64,000 nucleotides of DNA, from the NCBI RefSeq assembly GCF_900113665.1, contig NZ_FOQD01000001.1:62001-126000 (forward strand), given 5' to 3'. The DNA is from Planctomicrobium piriforme. Lineage in GTDB: Bacteria > Planctomycetota > Planctomycetia > Planctomycetales > Planctomycetaceae. The notes beneath the pieces are model-generated. The model was given only the letters and a program-made list of their open reading frames with translations. It did not search any database and was not told the origin of the DNA. Each line of letters opens with the position of its first letter. Within the stretch, counting starts at the first letter, position 1. This document shows positions 17,847 to 26,950 of the stretch, piece after piece. Made by a program: the position numbers and the translations under genes.

Positions 17847-19292
17847 GTGTCGCTTCTACGCCTGTCTGCTGTGGTACTGCTGGTTTTCTTGCTGGCGAGA
17901 GGCGCTCAAGCCGATGATCGCGTGGAACTGGACAAGGCGGTTCAGCAGCTCTCCGCAACCGGCTGGAAGAATGCCCAGCAGATCTGGGAATGGGCCGAGC
18001 CGGGTTATCAGGAAACGAAGTCGTCTGCTTTACTGGCTGACTGGCTTGAGTCGTCTGGATTTCGGGTGCAGCGGGGCGTCGCCGGCATTCCGACCGCCTT
18101 TACCGCAGAGTACGGTTCCGGAACACCTGTCATTGCCTTGCTGGGTGAGTTTGACGCCCTACCCGGCCTGTCCCAGTCGTCCGCCCCGTTTCGGGAACCG
18201 GTCGAAGGGCAGCAGTGCGGACAAGGGTGCGGGCACCACCTGTTTGGCGTCGCCAGCGCCATGGCGGCGATTGCCCTCTCGCAACAGATGCACGCCGGGA
18301 AATTGCAGGGGACAATTCGCTATTACGGCTGCCCTGCGGAAGAAGGGGGTTCCGGCAAAGTCTTTCTGGTCCGCCAAGGGCTGTTCAAGGATGTGGCGGT
18401 CGCCCTGCACTGGCATCCCGGCAGCGTCAATACCGCAGGCGATCGGTCCTCCCTCGCGCGCATCGCCGTCCGGTTTCGATTTCACGGCGTGAGTGCCCAT
18501 GCCTCCGCCGCGCCGGAACAAGGTCGCTCCGCACTCGATGCCGTGGAAGTCACAAACTTCGCGGCAAATCTGATGCGCGAACACATGCCGGAGCAAGCCC
18601 GGATGCACTATGTCATTACCGTCGGCGGTGACGCTCCCAACGTCGTCCCGAGCGAGGCCGAAGTCTACTACTACATTCGCCATCCGAGTTCAGAAGTCGT
18701 CCGGCAGCTTTACCAGCGATTGGTGAAGTGCGCTGAAGCCGGTGCGCTGGCCACGGAAACCCGGCTGGAAGTCGTCAACGAAGGGGGGATTCTCGAACTG
18801 CTGCCGAACGCTCCCCTGGCCGAACACTTGAACAAACGGCTGGAAAAGATGCTGGATCTGAAGATCGCCCCGCAGGAACTGGAGCTGGCACAACGATTAC
18901 AGGCAACGCTTTCACAACCGCAACCGCTGGCCTCGGTGGGTGAAATCTCGCACCTCGGTACGGAACTGAATACCGGTTCCACCGATGTCGGAGATGTCTC
19001 CTGGGTGGTTCCAACCGCCGGCTTCACCGTCGCCTGCTGGGTGCCGGGCACGCCCGGTCATTCGTGGCAGGCGGTCGCCTGTGGGAAAACGGACCTCGCG
19101 CGGCAAGGCATGATCCTGGCTGCGAAGGTGCTGGCGAACACGGTGGAAGATCTCATGACCTCGCCAGACTTGATCGCCGCTGCGCGGCAAGACTTTCAGC
19201 GCCGGACGGGAAATCGGGCCTACGCCCCGCTTACCGAACCTGACCAGAAGCCGCCGCTCGACTACCGAAAACGCCGCGCATCGTCTCCGTGA
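17847..19292 (+). CDS. exported M20-family amidohydrolase (AbgB / peptidase M20D type)
   Basis: A 481-residue protein with a signal peptide (ending near RGAQA-DD). It follows the M20D pattern of aminobenzoyl-glutamate utilisation protein B and related amidohydrolases: GEFDALPGLSQ, then CGQGCGHHLFG with the metal-binding histidine, then CPAEEGGSGK with the catalytic/metal glutamates. A dimerisation/lid domain follows (HGVSAHASAAPEQGRSALDA) and a C-terminal GTPGHSW. It should hydrolyse N-acyl amino acids or small peptides outside the cytoplasm. The start is GTG at 17847 with AGGA seven bases upstream. An unrelated long frame over the same bases (17755-18492) is a shadow. No partner AbgA gene is present. 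Confidence 0.88.
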   Translation: MSLLRLSAVVLLVFLLARGAQADDRVELDKAVQQLSATGWKNAQQIWEWAEPGYQETKSSALLADWLESSGFRVQRGVAGIPTAFTAEYGSGTPVIALLGEFDALPGLSQSSAPFREPVEGQQCGQGCGHHLFGVASAMAAIALSQQMHAGKLQGTIRYYGCPAEEGGSGKVFLVRQGLFKDVAVALHWHPGSVNTAGDRSSLARIAVRFRFHGVSAHASAAPEQGRSALDAVEVTNFAANLMREHMPEQARMHYVITVGGDAPNVVPSEAEVYYYIRHPSSEVVRQLYQRLVKCAEAGALATETRLEVVNEGGILELLPNAPLAEHLNKRLEKMLDLKIAPQELELAQRLQATLSQPQPLASVGEISHLGTELNTGSTDVGDVSWVVPTAGFTVACWVPGTPGHSWQAVACGKTDLARQGMILAAKVLANTVEDLMTSPDLIAAARQDFQRRTGNRAYAPLTEPDQKPPLDYRKRRASSP

Positions 19293-19393
19293 AAAGGACT
19301 TTCGCTTTTTGTTTTCGCAGGTCTGAAGATGTCTCGATGAAGATGCGCGACGAGCTGACACGCGTGTGATTTCTAAGCGTGCGTGCCCTGTCG

Positions 19394-19876
19394 TTAGGCA
19401 ACCTGATCCAGTTTCTGTTCCAGAACCTGGTCGTTATGGGCATACGTCAGCACCATCTCGCGAAACAGGTCATAGCGCTGGACGAAGAGCGGGATCCACA
19501 TCGGCCGTCGTCGGCCTGGCACCTGGATCACCATGTAGTTCAATCCGAAGAATCGATAGAACCGGGTGTTGGTGACCGCATTCCAGTTGGTATGACGGGG
19601 CCGGACCCACAAGTCGTAGCAGTCGATGCCGTCGGGACCGACTTCGAGATGGTAGCGCAGTGACATCAGCGTCAGCAGGGTTGCACAGAGAGCCAGCACT
19701 GCAATCGGAATCACCAGCAGGGCCGTGTGCAAAGAACCGTTACCCGGCAGGATCACGAGGATCTCGGTGAGGAGCAGCGCTCCGATCATGACCGGAATGA
19801 ACGGACGGTCGAGCGACACGCGGAAGTCTTCTCGCCGGAACGAGATACGATTAACGCGGTGGGGCAAATTCATCAT
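19394..19876 (-). CDS. small PH-like membrane protein
   Basis: A 160-residue protein with two adjacent hydrophobic helices (about residues 27-45 and 52-70) followed by a soluble C-terminal part containing LEVGPDGIDCYDLWVRPRHTNWNAVTN, a pattern like the bacterial PH domains attached to membrane helices (DUF304/YcxB-like). No catalytic residue can be named. Start ATG at 19876 has GGGAG about eight bases upstream; a second ATG follows directly. The gene is convergent with the M20 amidohydrolase gene and divergent from the DUF1549/DUF1553 gene. A similar PH-like membrane protein is encoded at 56684-57220. Confidence 0.7.
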   Translation of the reverse strand: MMNLPHRVNRISFRREDFRVSLDRPFIPVMIGALLLTEILVILPGNGSLHTALLVIPIAVLALCATLLTLMSLRYHLEVGPDGIDCYDLWVRPRHTNWNAVTNTRFYRFFGLNYMVIQVPGRRRPMWIPLFVQRYDLFREMVLTYAHNDQVLEQKLDQVA

Positions 19877-20186
19877 CCCTGATGCTCCCTGTGCTGAAGA
19901 CCCTGTCACGGAGGCTGCGCTCTGGGCATTAAATCATTGAATGCTGGCCGTCTCCGCTCGTTGAATTTCCACTGGACACGTTTCAAGCCCTAGCAAATTG
20001 TTGACCAAACCTTCGCAGAATTTTGTGAGAGTGCTTGTACGGTCGAAATTTCCGGCGTTTGCCGGGAGTGCGCGATCATTGACCGGAGACTCGGTTTCGT
20101 GCAACATCAGTCGCGACGCTTCCGTCTGGTCGCCTGCAAACCGGACGGCGTCTTCCCCGCCTGTGGCGGCCCACCGGGAACGCGCT
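19877..20186. other. divergent intergenic region
   Basis: This 310-base gap separates the PH-like gene from the DUF1549/DUF1553 gene. A TTGACC at 20001-20006 might be a -35 box, but no convincing -10 lies 16-18 bases downstream. No gene is seen; the open frame upstream of 20187 lacks signal-peptide character. Confidence 0.4.
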
Positions 20187-22676
20187 ATGTCTCGCCTCGC
20201 CCTTCGCTCCGGCTTCTTGTTTGCCGTTTTGATTTCCTTCCCCGTGATCGCGGACGACGCTGCCCCGCAGGATGGAGTCGCCTTTTTCGTCGAAAAGGTC
20301 GAGCCGATCTTCATCGACCACTGCTATCAGTGCCACGGCAACGGGAAATCGCGCGGCGGACTCAACTTCTACACCCGCGACGCCCTGCTGCAAGGAGGGG
20401 ACAGCGGGCCTGCCCTCGATGATGAAAACCGGCATGCCAGCCTGATCATCGACGCGGTGAATTACAGCTCCTTCGAAATGCCGCCGACCGGCAAGCTGGC
20501 CCAGGAAAAAATCGACGTCATCGCCAAATGGGTCTCCCTGGGCGCCCCGATGCCGGTCCGGACAGACGTGAAAACACTGCATAACACCGTCCCTCAAATT
20601 AACGACGAAACACGGCAGCACTGGGCCTTCCGCCCAGTAGAAAAACCGGCCGTTCCCGAATTGAATTCCAAATGGTTGAAGACTCCCGTCGACGCCTTCG
20701 TTCTCGAAAAACTTCAAAAAGCTGGTTTCGAACCCAATCCGCAGGCGGACCGCCGGACGTTGATCCGCCGACTGACCTATGACCTGCTCGGTTTGCCCCC
20801 CACGCAGCAGCAGATCGACGCCTTTCTTGCCGACGACCGACCGGACGCCTACGAACGGCTGGTGAACACGCTGCTCGACTCTCCTCATTACGGCGAACAC
20901 TGGGCCCGGTATTGGCTCGATCTGGTCAGATATGCGGAAAGCAACAGTTTCGAGCGAGATAACCCCAAGCCCTTCGTGTGGAAGTACCGCGACTACGTCA
21001 TTCTCGCGTTCAATTCTGACAAGCCCTACGACGAGTTCCTGATCGAACAACTCGCCGGCGATGAACTCCCCGTTGAGACACCCGAGACGATCATCGCCAC
21101 CGGCTTCTATCGGCTTGGCCCCTGGGACGACGAGCCGGCCGACCCGATGCTCGCTCGCTATGACGAGCTGGACGACATCATCGGCACCGTCGGTCAGGGA
21201 TTTCTGGGCCTGACGCTGAACTGCGCCCGTTGCCACGATCACAAGCTCGATCCGGTGCCGCAGGCGGACTATTACCGGTTCCTCTCGTTCTTCCAGAACA
21301 TTCAGCGCTATGGAATCCGTTCGGACGAGTCGGTGTACGAGCGGTCCGTCCGCAGCATTGCCTCGCCGGAAGAAGAGCAGGAATTCGCGAAAGAAAAACA
21401 GGCATACAAGGATCGAGTCGCTGCGCTCAGAGCCGAGATCGATGCCGTCGACCGGAAAATGGAGTCTCAGTTGGTCGGCGGGGAGAAGGACGACTTCAAG
21501 GCCGATTCGGTCCGACAGGGGATCGTCAAAAAGCACATTGGCAAATTGATTACGCAGGATGAGTTCGACGACTATGCGAAAACTCGCAAGGAATGGAACC
21601 GGCTGAAGAACAATCCGCCGCGAGTTGCCGCCGAAGCGCTCTGCGTCAAAGAGACCGGCGTCGACGTGCCGGAAACCCATGTGCTGATTCGCGGGAACGC
21701 AACCGCGGAAGGTGACGTGGTCACGCCAGGCTTTCCCGAGATTCTGTCACCTCCGACTCCACAGATCACGCCCCCTGCCGATGCCCAGTCGGCCGGTCGG
21801 CGGCTGGCTCTCGCCCAATGGATCGCCAGTCCCACGAATCCGTTAACCGCCCGGGTGATGGTCAACCGACTCTGGCAATGGCACTTCGATCACGGCCTCG
21901 TGCATTCCGCCAACAACTTCGGTCTGACCGGCGATAAGCCGACGCATCCTGAACTGCTCGACTGGCTGGCGGCGGAGTTTGTGCGGAATGGTTGGAGCAT
22001 CAAGGCGATGCACCGCCTGATTCTGCTCTCGAATACTTATCAGATGTCATCCGCCCCGAATGCGGCTGCTCTGGCGAAAGATCCCCAGAACGAACTGCTG
22101 TGGCGATTCGACATGCGGCGCCTGCGAGCGGAAGAAGTGCGAGACTCCATTCTGGCGGTCAACAACACCCTACGACTCGACCGGATGTTTGGTCCCAGCA
22201 TCTATCCGAAGCTGCCTGATGCGGTCCTCGCCGGGCAGTCGCAGCCCGGCCAAAACTGGCCGACCTCCGACAAAGAGGAAAGCTGCCGACGCAGCTTGTA
22301 CATCCATGTGAAGCGCTCGCTGCAGGTGCCGCTGCTGGCGTCGTTCGACGTGGCCGACGCCGACTTCACCTGTCCCGTCCGGTTCGCCACCACGCAACCC
22401 ACACAGGCCCTGGGGATGCTGAACAGCGAGTTCATCAACGAACAGGCCGGCCTCTTCGCCGCCGACTTGAAATCCAAAGCCGGCCCGAACGTCGCCGATC
22501 AGGTGCGTCTGGCCCTGACTCGAACCACTCACCGCGACCCGACGGCAGCCGAAATCGACAAAGGTCTGGCCCTGATTCAAAACCTGCAGACCGAATACGG
22601 CCAATCCCCCGACGCCGCACTGAAGAGCTTCTGCCTGGTGGCATTGAATTTGAATGAGTTCATTTACCTCGATTAG
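20187..22676 (+). CDS. planctomycete PSCyt1/DUF1549/DUF1553 exported protein
   Basis: An 829-residue protein with signal peptide (ending PVIADD). Order of domains: PSCyt1 with a single heme-type CYQCHG (about residue 47), DUF1549/PSCyt2 (about 170-380) with LTYDLLGLPPT and the second heme-like motif CARCHDHKLDPV, and DUF1553/PSD1 (about 540-800) with NPLTARVMVNRLWQWHFDHG and NNFGLTGDKPTHPELLDWLA. These proteins are a hallmark of planctomycetes; function is unproven but polysaccharide-linked or redox roles have been proposed. A DUF1501 gene normally follows such genes; here it is missing and a repeat-rich gap follows. The start ATG at 20187 has GGGAAC upstream and yields a good signal peptide. 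Confidence 0.9.
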   Translation: MSRLALRSGFLFAVLISFPVIADDAAPQDGVAFFVEKVEPIFIDHCYQCHGNGKSRGGLNFYTRDALLQGGDSGPALDDENRHASLIIDAVNYSSFEMPPTGKLAQEKIDVIAKWVSLGAPMPVRTDVKTLHNTVPQINDETRQHWAFRPVEKPAVPELNSKWLKTPVDAFVLEKLQKAGFEPNPQADRRTLIRRLTYDLLGLPPTQQQIDAFLADDRPDAYERLVNTLLDSPHYGEHWARYWLDLVRYAESNSFERDNPKPFVWKYRDYVILAFNSDKPYDEFLIEQLAGDELPVETPETIIATGFYRLGPWDDEPADPMLARYDELDDIIGTVGQGFLGLTLNCARCHDHKLDPVPQADYYRFLSFFQNIQRYGIRSDESVYERSVRSIASPEEEQEFAKEKQAYKDRVAALRAEIDAVDRKMESQLVGGEKDDFKADSVRQGIVKKHIGKLITQDEFDDYAKTRKEWNRLKNNPPRVAAEALCVKETGVDVPETHVLIRGNATAEGDVVTPGFPEILSPPTPQITPPADAQSAGRRLALAQWIASPTNPLTARVMVNRLWQWHFDHGLVHSANNFGLTGDKPTHPELLDWLAAEFVRNGWSIKAMHRLILLSNTYQMSSAPNAAALAKDPQNELLWRFDMRRLRAEEVRDSILAVNNTLRLDRMFGPSIYPKLPDAVLAGQSQPGQNWPTSDKEESCRRSLYIHVKRSLQVPLLASFDVADADFTCPVRFATTQPTQALGMLNSEFINEQAGLFAADLKSKAGPNVADQVRLALTRTTHRDPTAAEIDKGLALIQNLQTEYGQSPDAALKSFCLVALNLNEFIYLD

Positions 22677-22732
22677 GCGTTTCAATATCGAAATCCGAAG
22701 CACGAAATCCGAAACGATACGTCTCAGCTGAT

Positions 22733-22966
22733 GACGCCAATCAGCCGCTGGGCATTAGCCCACGGTTCCTCACACAGGTGGATTTGTCATTTGTCATTGG
22801 CCATTGAGGGAGAAAGATGACAGGGCAACAGTCAAATGGTTGCCGGACACGCTGGGCAGGGTTTGAACCGGACGCTAACGCGTGCCGGCTGATCGGCGTC
22901 AAACAAACCGTCACCCCCCCCCAGTTTTGTACGCCAATCAGCCGCTGGGCATTAGCCCACGGTTCT
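22733..22966. repeat. composite REP/BIME-like element, copy 1
   Basis: The element holds three REP-like units in order forward (about 22735-22767), reverse (about 22862-22904), forward (about 22932-22966). Forward units read GCCAATCAGCCG then hairpin CTGGGC-ATTA-GCCCACG. The reverse unit, read on its own strand, is GCCGATCAGCCG then a hairpin with ACGC-GTTA-GCGT arms. Thus the flank is conserved while the stem bases co-vary. Between units lie the GTCATTTGTCATTGG words and a tract of eight C residues near 22913. Its near twin is at 24640-24887. The surrounding gap 22677-23114 holds no gene. Confidence 0.8.
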
Positions 22967-23114
22967 TCTGACGATTGATCGCTGAGCATCGTTTGTTTCG
23001 GATTTCGAAATTCGTACTTCGAATTTCTCACTCCCCCAACACTCGACTCCCCTTGTCCGGCCACGGCAACTACACTTCACTTGCGGCCACGACAGGAGCT
23101 TAAGGGAGTCAAGG

Positions 23115-23837
23115 ATGAAGTTGTTTTATCTGGGATTGGCAGGCAGTCTTGCCTGTTTGACGGCAACGTTTGTCAGCGCGGAAGATCGCAACCCCTCGCT
23201 GAAGCTGGCGGAAAGCCTGAGGATGCAGGCGATGCGGCTGCTCGATCAGGCCGATGCCATCGCCGCTCGCGAAACCGGCGTGAAAACGGCCGAGCCGAAA
23301 GGCGCTCCCCACCCGCTGGTGCAGGTGCGGCATCTCCGCGAAGCGGCTGAGAACCTCGCTGCCGCCGGGTTCGAACGCGAAGCGGATGAACTCCGTACCC
23401 GGGCAACCGCACTGGAACGAGAAGCCCAGCGGCGGCATGGGGGCGAGGTTCCGCAGCAGGTCATCGAGGAACTGACCGCCCTGCGCCGTAGCGTCGAGGA
23501 ATTGCGGAGTGAAGTTGCCGTGCTGCGTCGCGCTCTGACACGGTTTGAGACAGATGTGGAACCCACACCTGCGGCGAAACCGGAACCGCTCCCCCGCGGG
23601 CTGGTCCGCCCTCGCATTCCCTTCAGTCAGTTGGACGAGCCGGTGACACGGCCCGTCGATCCGCGAACAAAGAAGAACGCCAAAGATCCTGAGCCGACGC
23701 CGGCCGAGAAGGTTCCGGATGAGTTCGAATTCGAGTACGAACTGGTGCCGATCCCCGCATCCGGTTCGACGCCTGTTCCGGAAGCCTACAATTCAGGAAA
23801 CACCAACTCAGATCCAGAAATGTCCAAGGTCAAATGA
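23115..23837 (+). CDS. exported coiled-coil protein upstream of surE
   Basis: A 240-residue protein with signal peptide (cleaved after FVSA). Residues about 25-150 are long charged helices; from roughly 105 to 145 heptads such as EELTALRRSVEELRSEVAVL indicate a coiled coil. The C-terminal 90 residues are rich in Pro, Glu and Lys and are probably disordered. I do not recognise a family. A purine-rich AAGGGAGTCAAGG lies immediately before the ATG. The gene ends in an ATGA overlap with surE, so the two are probably translated together, although their products should be in different compartments (exported versus cytoplasmic). Confidence 0.8.
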   Translation: MKLFYLGLAGSLACLTATFVSAEDRNPSLKLAESLRMQAMRLLDQADAIAARETGVKTAEPKGAPHPLVQVRHLREAAENLAAAGFEREADELRTRATALEREAQRRHGGEVPQQVIEELTALRRSVEELRSEVAVLRRALTRFETDVEPTPAAKPEPLPRGLVRPRIPFSQLDEPVTRPVDPRTKKNAKDPEPTPAEKVPDEFEFEYELVPIPASGSTPVPEAYNSGNTNSDPEMSKVK

Positions 23838-24595
23838 AAATCCTGCTGGTCAATGACGATGGAATTCACGCTCCTGGCCTGCGCGCGTTGCATGATGTGC
23901 TGCAGGAGTTGGGAGACGTGAAAGTCGTCGCTCCCCTGGTCGAGCAAAGCGGCGTCGGCCATCGGATCACCTATCTGCATCCGATCATGGTGAAAGAGGT
24001 CATCGAGGAAGGGGAACATTTCGGCTGGGCGGTCGACGGCAGTCCAGCCGACTGCGTGAAGCTCGGCGTCCTTGAATTCTGCAACGGCGAGCCTGACCTG
24101 ATCGTCAGCGGCATCAACTCAGGTGCGAACGTCGGCATCAACGTGCTGTACTCAGGTACGGTCGCTGCGGCCATCGAAGGAGCCTTCTTCGGAATCACGA
24201 GCATCGCCGTCTCGCTCGGGCAGCAGACGCCGCCTGACTATCCCGCCGCCGCCATCCGCGCCTTGCACCTCATCCGGCAGTTGCTGAAACAGAATCCTCG
24301 CAAGGGAATGCTGTGGAACATCAACTTCCCTGCCACCCGACCGGAAGGTCCGCGGGGAGTGAAGCTGACGGCCATGGCCGTGCGACGGCATACCGATACG
24401 ATTGAAAAGCGCATCGACCCCCGCGGCCGCCCCTACTACTGGAGCGGACTGGATGCCATTCGGAATCACGAGCTGGACGACGGAACCGACGTCAAGGAGT
24501 TCCTGGACGGCTACGTCTCCATCACTCCCCTGCACTTCGACCTGACGGAAGTGCCGATCCTGAAATCACTGGGCAACGTTGAGTTCACGTTGTGA
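23834..24595 (+). CDS. surE: 5'/3'-nucleotidase SurE
   Basis: A 253-residue protein of normal SurE length. The metal site is present: Asp8-Asp9 in LLVNDDG, Ser39 in EQSGVGH and the asparagine of SGINSGANVG; the glycine-rich PLVEQSG and YSGTVAAAIEG segments are also typical. SurE removes phosphate from nucleoside 5'- and 3'-monophosphates in the cytoplasm and has been tied to stationary-phase survival. The start overlaps the stop of the coiled-coil gene (ATGA). The whole two-gene unit lies between two composite REP-like elements, copy 1 upstream and copy 2 starting about 45 bases after the stop. Confidence 0.95.
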   Translation: MKILLVNDDGIHAPGLRALHDVLQELGDVKVVAPLVEQSGVGHRITYLHPIMVKEVIEEGEHFGWAVDGSPADCVKLGVLEFCNGEPDLIVSGINSGANVGINVLYSGTVAAAIEGAFFGITSIAVSLGQQTPPDYPAAAIRALHLIRQLLKQNPRKGMLWNINFPATRPEGPRGVKLTAMAVRRHTDTIEKRIDPRGRPYYWSGLDAIRNHELDDGTDVKEFLDGYVSITPLHFDLTEVPILKSLGNVEFTL

Positions 24596-24639
24596 GAGAG
24601 GCGCGAGGCTTGAGACCTGAGGCTTGAGGGGATCTTGTT

Positions 24640-24887
24640 GCACGCCAATCAGCCGCTGGGCGTTCGCCCACGGTTCTTTACAGAGGTGGATTTGTCATTT
24701 GTCAATGGTCATTTGTCATTGGCCATTGAGGGAGAAACATGGCAGGTCAACTGTCGTGTGGTGGTTGGATACGTTGGGCAGGGTTTGAACCGGACGCTAA
24801 CGCGTGCCGGCTGATCGGCGTCAAACAACGGGAAATCGTCCCCGGTTTTGTACGCCGACCAGCCGCTGGGCGTTAGCCCACGGTTGC
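24640..24887. repeat. composite REP/BIME-like element, copy 2
   Basis: Same forward-reverse-forward layout as the copy at 22733-22966: forward unit at about 24642-24675 (hairpin CTGGGC-GTTC-GCCCACG), the ATTTGTCATTGGCCATTGAG words, the reverse unit at about 24785-24825 (GGACGCTAACGCG then GCCGGCTGATCGGCGTC), and a forward unit at about 24852-24886 (CTGGGC-GTTA-GCCCACG). It is in the same orientation as copy 1. The 24596-24915 gap also holds GAGGCTTGAG simple repeats at 24604-24629 and no gene. Confidence 0.8.
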
Positions 24888-24915
24888 TTCCGCTTGTTTT
24901 CAGAGGAGGGGCCGG

Positions 24916-26022
24916 ATGAGGTGGTTCGTACTCAAAATCCTGTTCGTGTGCTGGCTCGGGTCGACAATTCTCCCTGGGCTCGCACAGGCTCAGCCCACAG
25001 AATACAGCCCGGACAAGACTCTGCTCGAAATCGAGATCCTGTTGCCGCAGGGGCCAGGTGATCCGCTGCTCGCTCAGAAATGGCGGCAGGAATTTGAGCG
25101 CATCGGCGAAGCGGTTCGCATCCGCCAGCCGCTGGCCGACGAGAAGGTCGCCATCAGCGAAAAACCGCGCGGGCCGTTTCGCGTCGTGAAGGTCACCGGC
25201 GCGATCAATCGCGATGGCGTCTTGATCTTCCCAGGCAAGACGTTTAAGCCCGGCCAGTCCGAACAAATGAAAATGTGGCTGACCGAAATCAAGACCTACG
25301 GCGCACAAGGCTCGCCGCAAGGCCAGCCGCGCTATGGGCTGACTGAACCCCAGTTCAAAACGCTGTTCGAACAGCTCACTCCGCCTGTCGCCGACCCGCT
25401 CAAAGGGCTGTCAATCGCCGCGGCGATCGAGAAAATCCCGCTGCCAGCGGCACTGTCGCTGAATTACCATTCCACCGCCGCCGCCTTGCAGCAGTCTGCC
25501 GGACAGACGAAGCTGGAAGACGAAGTCCAAGGACTCTCGACCGGCACGGCCCTCGCCTATGTGCTGTCACAACAGGGACTCGCCTTTCGTCCGCTGCGGA
25601 CGCCGACTGGTCAGATTCAACTGCTGATTCAACCGCTTGCGGACGTGCCGGACGCCTGGCCAGTTGGCTGGCCGGTTGATGAAACACGCCCGCGTAACGA
25701 AATCGTGCCGGGGCTGTTCAAGACCGTCGACACCGGCGTCCAGACCGCCCCGCTGAGCATCGTGCTGGACGCCATCGAAGACCGCACCGGCGTCCGACTG
25801 CTCGTCGACTTAAGGGCAAGTCTGGCGAAACAACTCGACCCGCGCCAGACCACGGTCAGCTACCCGAAGAAATACACGGCCTGGTCGCTGATCGTCAGCT
25901 CGGTGGTCGTGAACGCCCACCTGACGATGACGTACCGCCAGGACGAAGCAGGAACGGGCTTCGTGTGGATCACGCCGTTTGCTCACTACGTTCCGCCGGC
26001 GGTGAAGTCGAAACCGAATTAG
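24916..26022 (+). CDS. exported protein of unknown function
   Basis: A 368-residue protein with a signal peptide (cleavage near LAQA-QP) and a strong ribosome-binding site (GAGGAGG about six bases before the ATG). The body is mixed alpha/beta without any recognisable active site. Residues about 30-135 include a strand-rich part with conserved-looking basic/glycine turns. The region near 270-340 (SIVLDAIEDRTGVRLLVDLR, then QTTVSYPKKYTAWSLIVSSV) resembles the short secretin/TonB N-terminal (STN-like) domains that occur repeatedly in planctomycete exported proteins; this is a resemblance, not an assignment. It stands alone between repeat copy 2 and the protease-like pair. Confidence 0.75.
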   Translation: MRWFVLKILFVCWLGSTILPGLAQAQPTEYSPDKTLLEIEILLPQGPGDPLLAQKWRQEFERIGEAVRIRQPLADEKVAISEKPRGPFRVVKVTGAINRDGVLIFPGKTFKPGQSEQMKMWLTEIKTYGAQGSPQGQPRYGLTEPQFKTLFEQLTPPVADPLKGLSIAAAIEKIPLPAALSLNYHSTAAALQQSAGQTKLEDEVQGLSTGTALAYVLSQQGLAFRPLRTPTGQIQLLIQPLADVPDAWPVGWPVDETRPRNEIVPGLFKTVDTGVQTAPLSIVLDAIEDRTGVRLLVDLRASLAKQLDPRQTTVSYPKKYTAWSLIVSSVVVNAHLTMTYRQDEAGTGFVWITPFAHYVPPAVKSKPN

Positions 26023-26134
26023 CGGTCTGGGTGGCTGGGTCGCTGCCAGACTTGGCTACCCGCATGGACTTCCAAAACATCAGTTCTAACGGCCAATCCA
26101 CACTGAACATGAAATTAGTCAGGGAGAATTTCAC

Positions 26135-26950
26135 GTGAATTCGACAATTGCATGTTTCCACCGATCTCGCTCCGCTGCTCACGTATTGCTTGCAGTCATC
26201 CCTTTAGCCTTTGTGGCGACTGGCAAGAACTGCGAATGTGCCGAGCCAATCGCCCGTCACGAACGTTGCGTCCTCCTTGTCAGCAGCGATTCTCCCTTCG
26301 GAGAATCGCGTGGGGGGCTTGGCTTTATTGCTTCTCGTGACGGTCGCTATTTTCTCGTCACCACGTCTTCTGTCGCGAAAAGGTGCGAGGCTGGCACACA
26401 AGTGCTGTTCTCAAAACACAATCCCCCAGCCAAGCTCACAACGCTTGGTGATGCATCCAATTGGGAACACGAAAATCCTTGGATGACCCATGTCGATCCA
26501 AGAATTGCGGTTCTTGTGCTGAATCGACTCGGCAAATTGCCAGAGCTGGCAAAGCCGTTTGCGGAAATTGCGATCAAATCCTCAGAGGTTACCAGCCAGC
26601 CGGTTCGCATCGGCGAACGGGTTGAAACAGTCGCCACCGCCGGCTCCGCAGGGCAAGGCGGCGGTTCGCTACAAGTTGTGTTTACCCAATTTGTCGGAAG
26701 CCAGGCGATTGACTGGACTACGCCGAGTGGCACCACAGTCCAAGCATTTTATCTGACTCCGGGTGTTTTAGGCTCACTTTCCGGTGCACCGGTTTTCTCT
26801 TACAGCAAAGACAGTGATGTCGCCTCACTGATTGGAATGCGATGGGTCAATCGTAATCCAAGGGAGAACGAGCCGGGAGATGCCATCATCCCAGCTGACG
26901 CGATTTTGAAAACCTTGGTGGAGCTTCCCTCTGAACGAGTTGAACCATGA
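26135..26950 (+). CDS. exported trypsin-fold protein, probably catalytically dead (first of pair)
   Basis: A 271-residue protein with a signal peptide (about residues 1-34). The layout follows a trypsin-like protease: strand-rich RGGLGFIASRDGRYFLVTTSSVA where a protease would have TAAHV, so the histidine is absent; VDPRIAVLVL where DLAVLRL is usual, keeping the aspartate; and GVLGSLSGAPVFS, where a serine sits in place of the GDSGGP site. With the histidine lost, catalysis is unlikely and a binding or scaffold role is inferred. The gene ends in ATGA overlap with a paralogue-like gene. Base composition is AT-richer than most of the window. Confidence 0.7.
   Translation: MNSTIACFHRSRSAAHVLLAVIPLAFVATGKNCECAEPIARHERCVLLVSSDSPFGESRGGLGFIASRDGRYFLVTTSSVAKRCEAGTQVLFSKHNPPAKLTTLGDASNWEHENPWMTHVDPRIAVLVLNRLGKLPELAKPFAEIAIKSSEVTSQPVRIGERVETVATAGSAGQGGGSLQVVFTQFVGSQAIDWTTPSGTTVQAFYLTPGVLGSLSGAPVFSYSKDSDVASLIGMRWVNRNPRENEPGDAIIPADAILKTLVELPSERVEP

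Noticed and set aside
20001..20030. TTGACC as a promoter -35 box
   Set aside because: No acceptable -10 hexamer lies 16-18 bases downstream.
20076..21680. A 534-codon open frame on the minus strand
   Set aside because: It lies antisense to the DUF1549/DUF1553 gene, has no signal, domain or ribosome-binding site, and reflects GC-rich codon positions of the real gene.
22905..22925. Homopolymer C tract as a phase-variable switch
   Set aside because: The tract lies in a repeat outside any gene, so there is no reading frame to switch.
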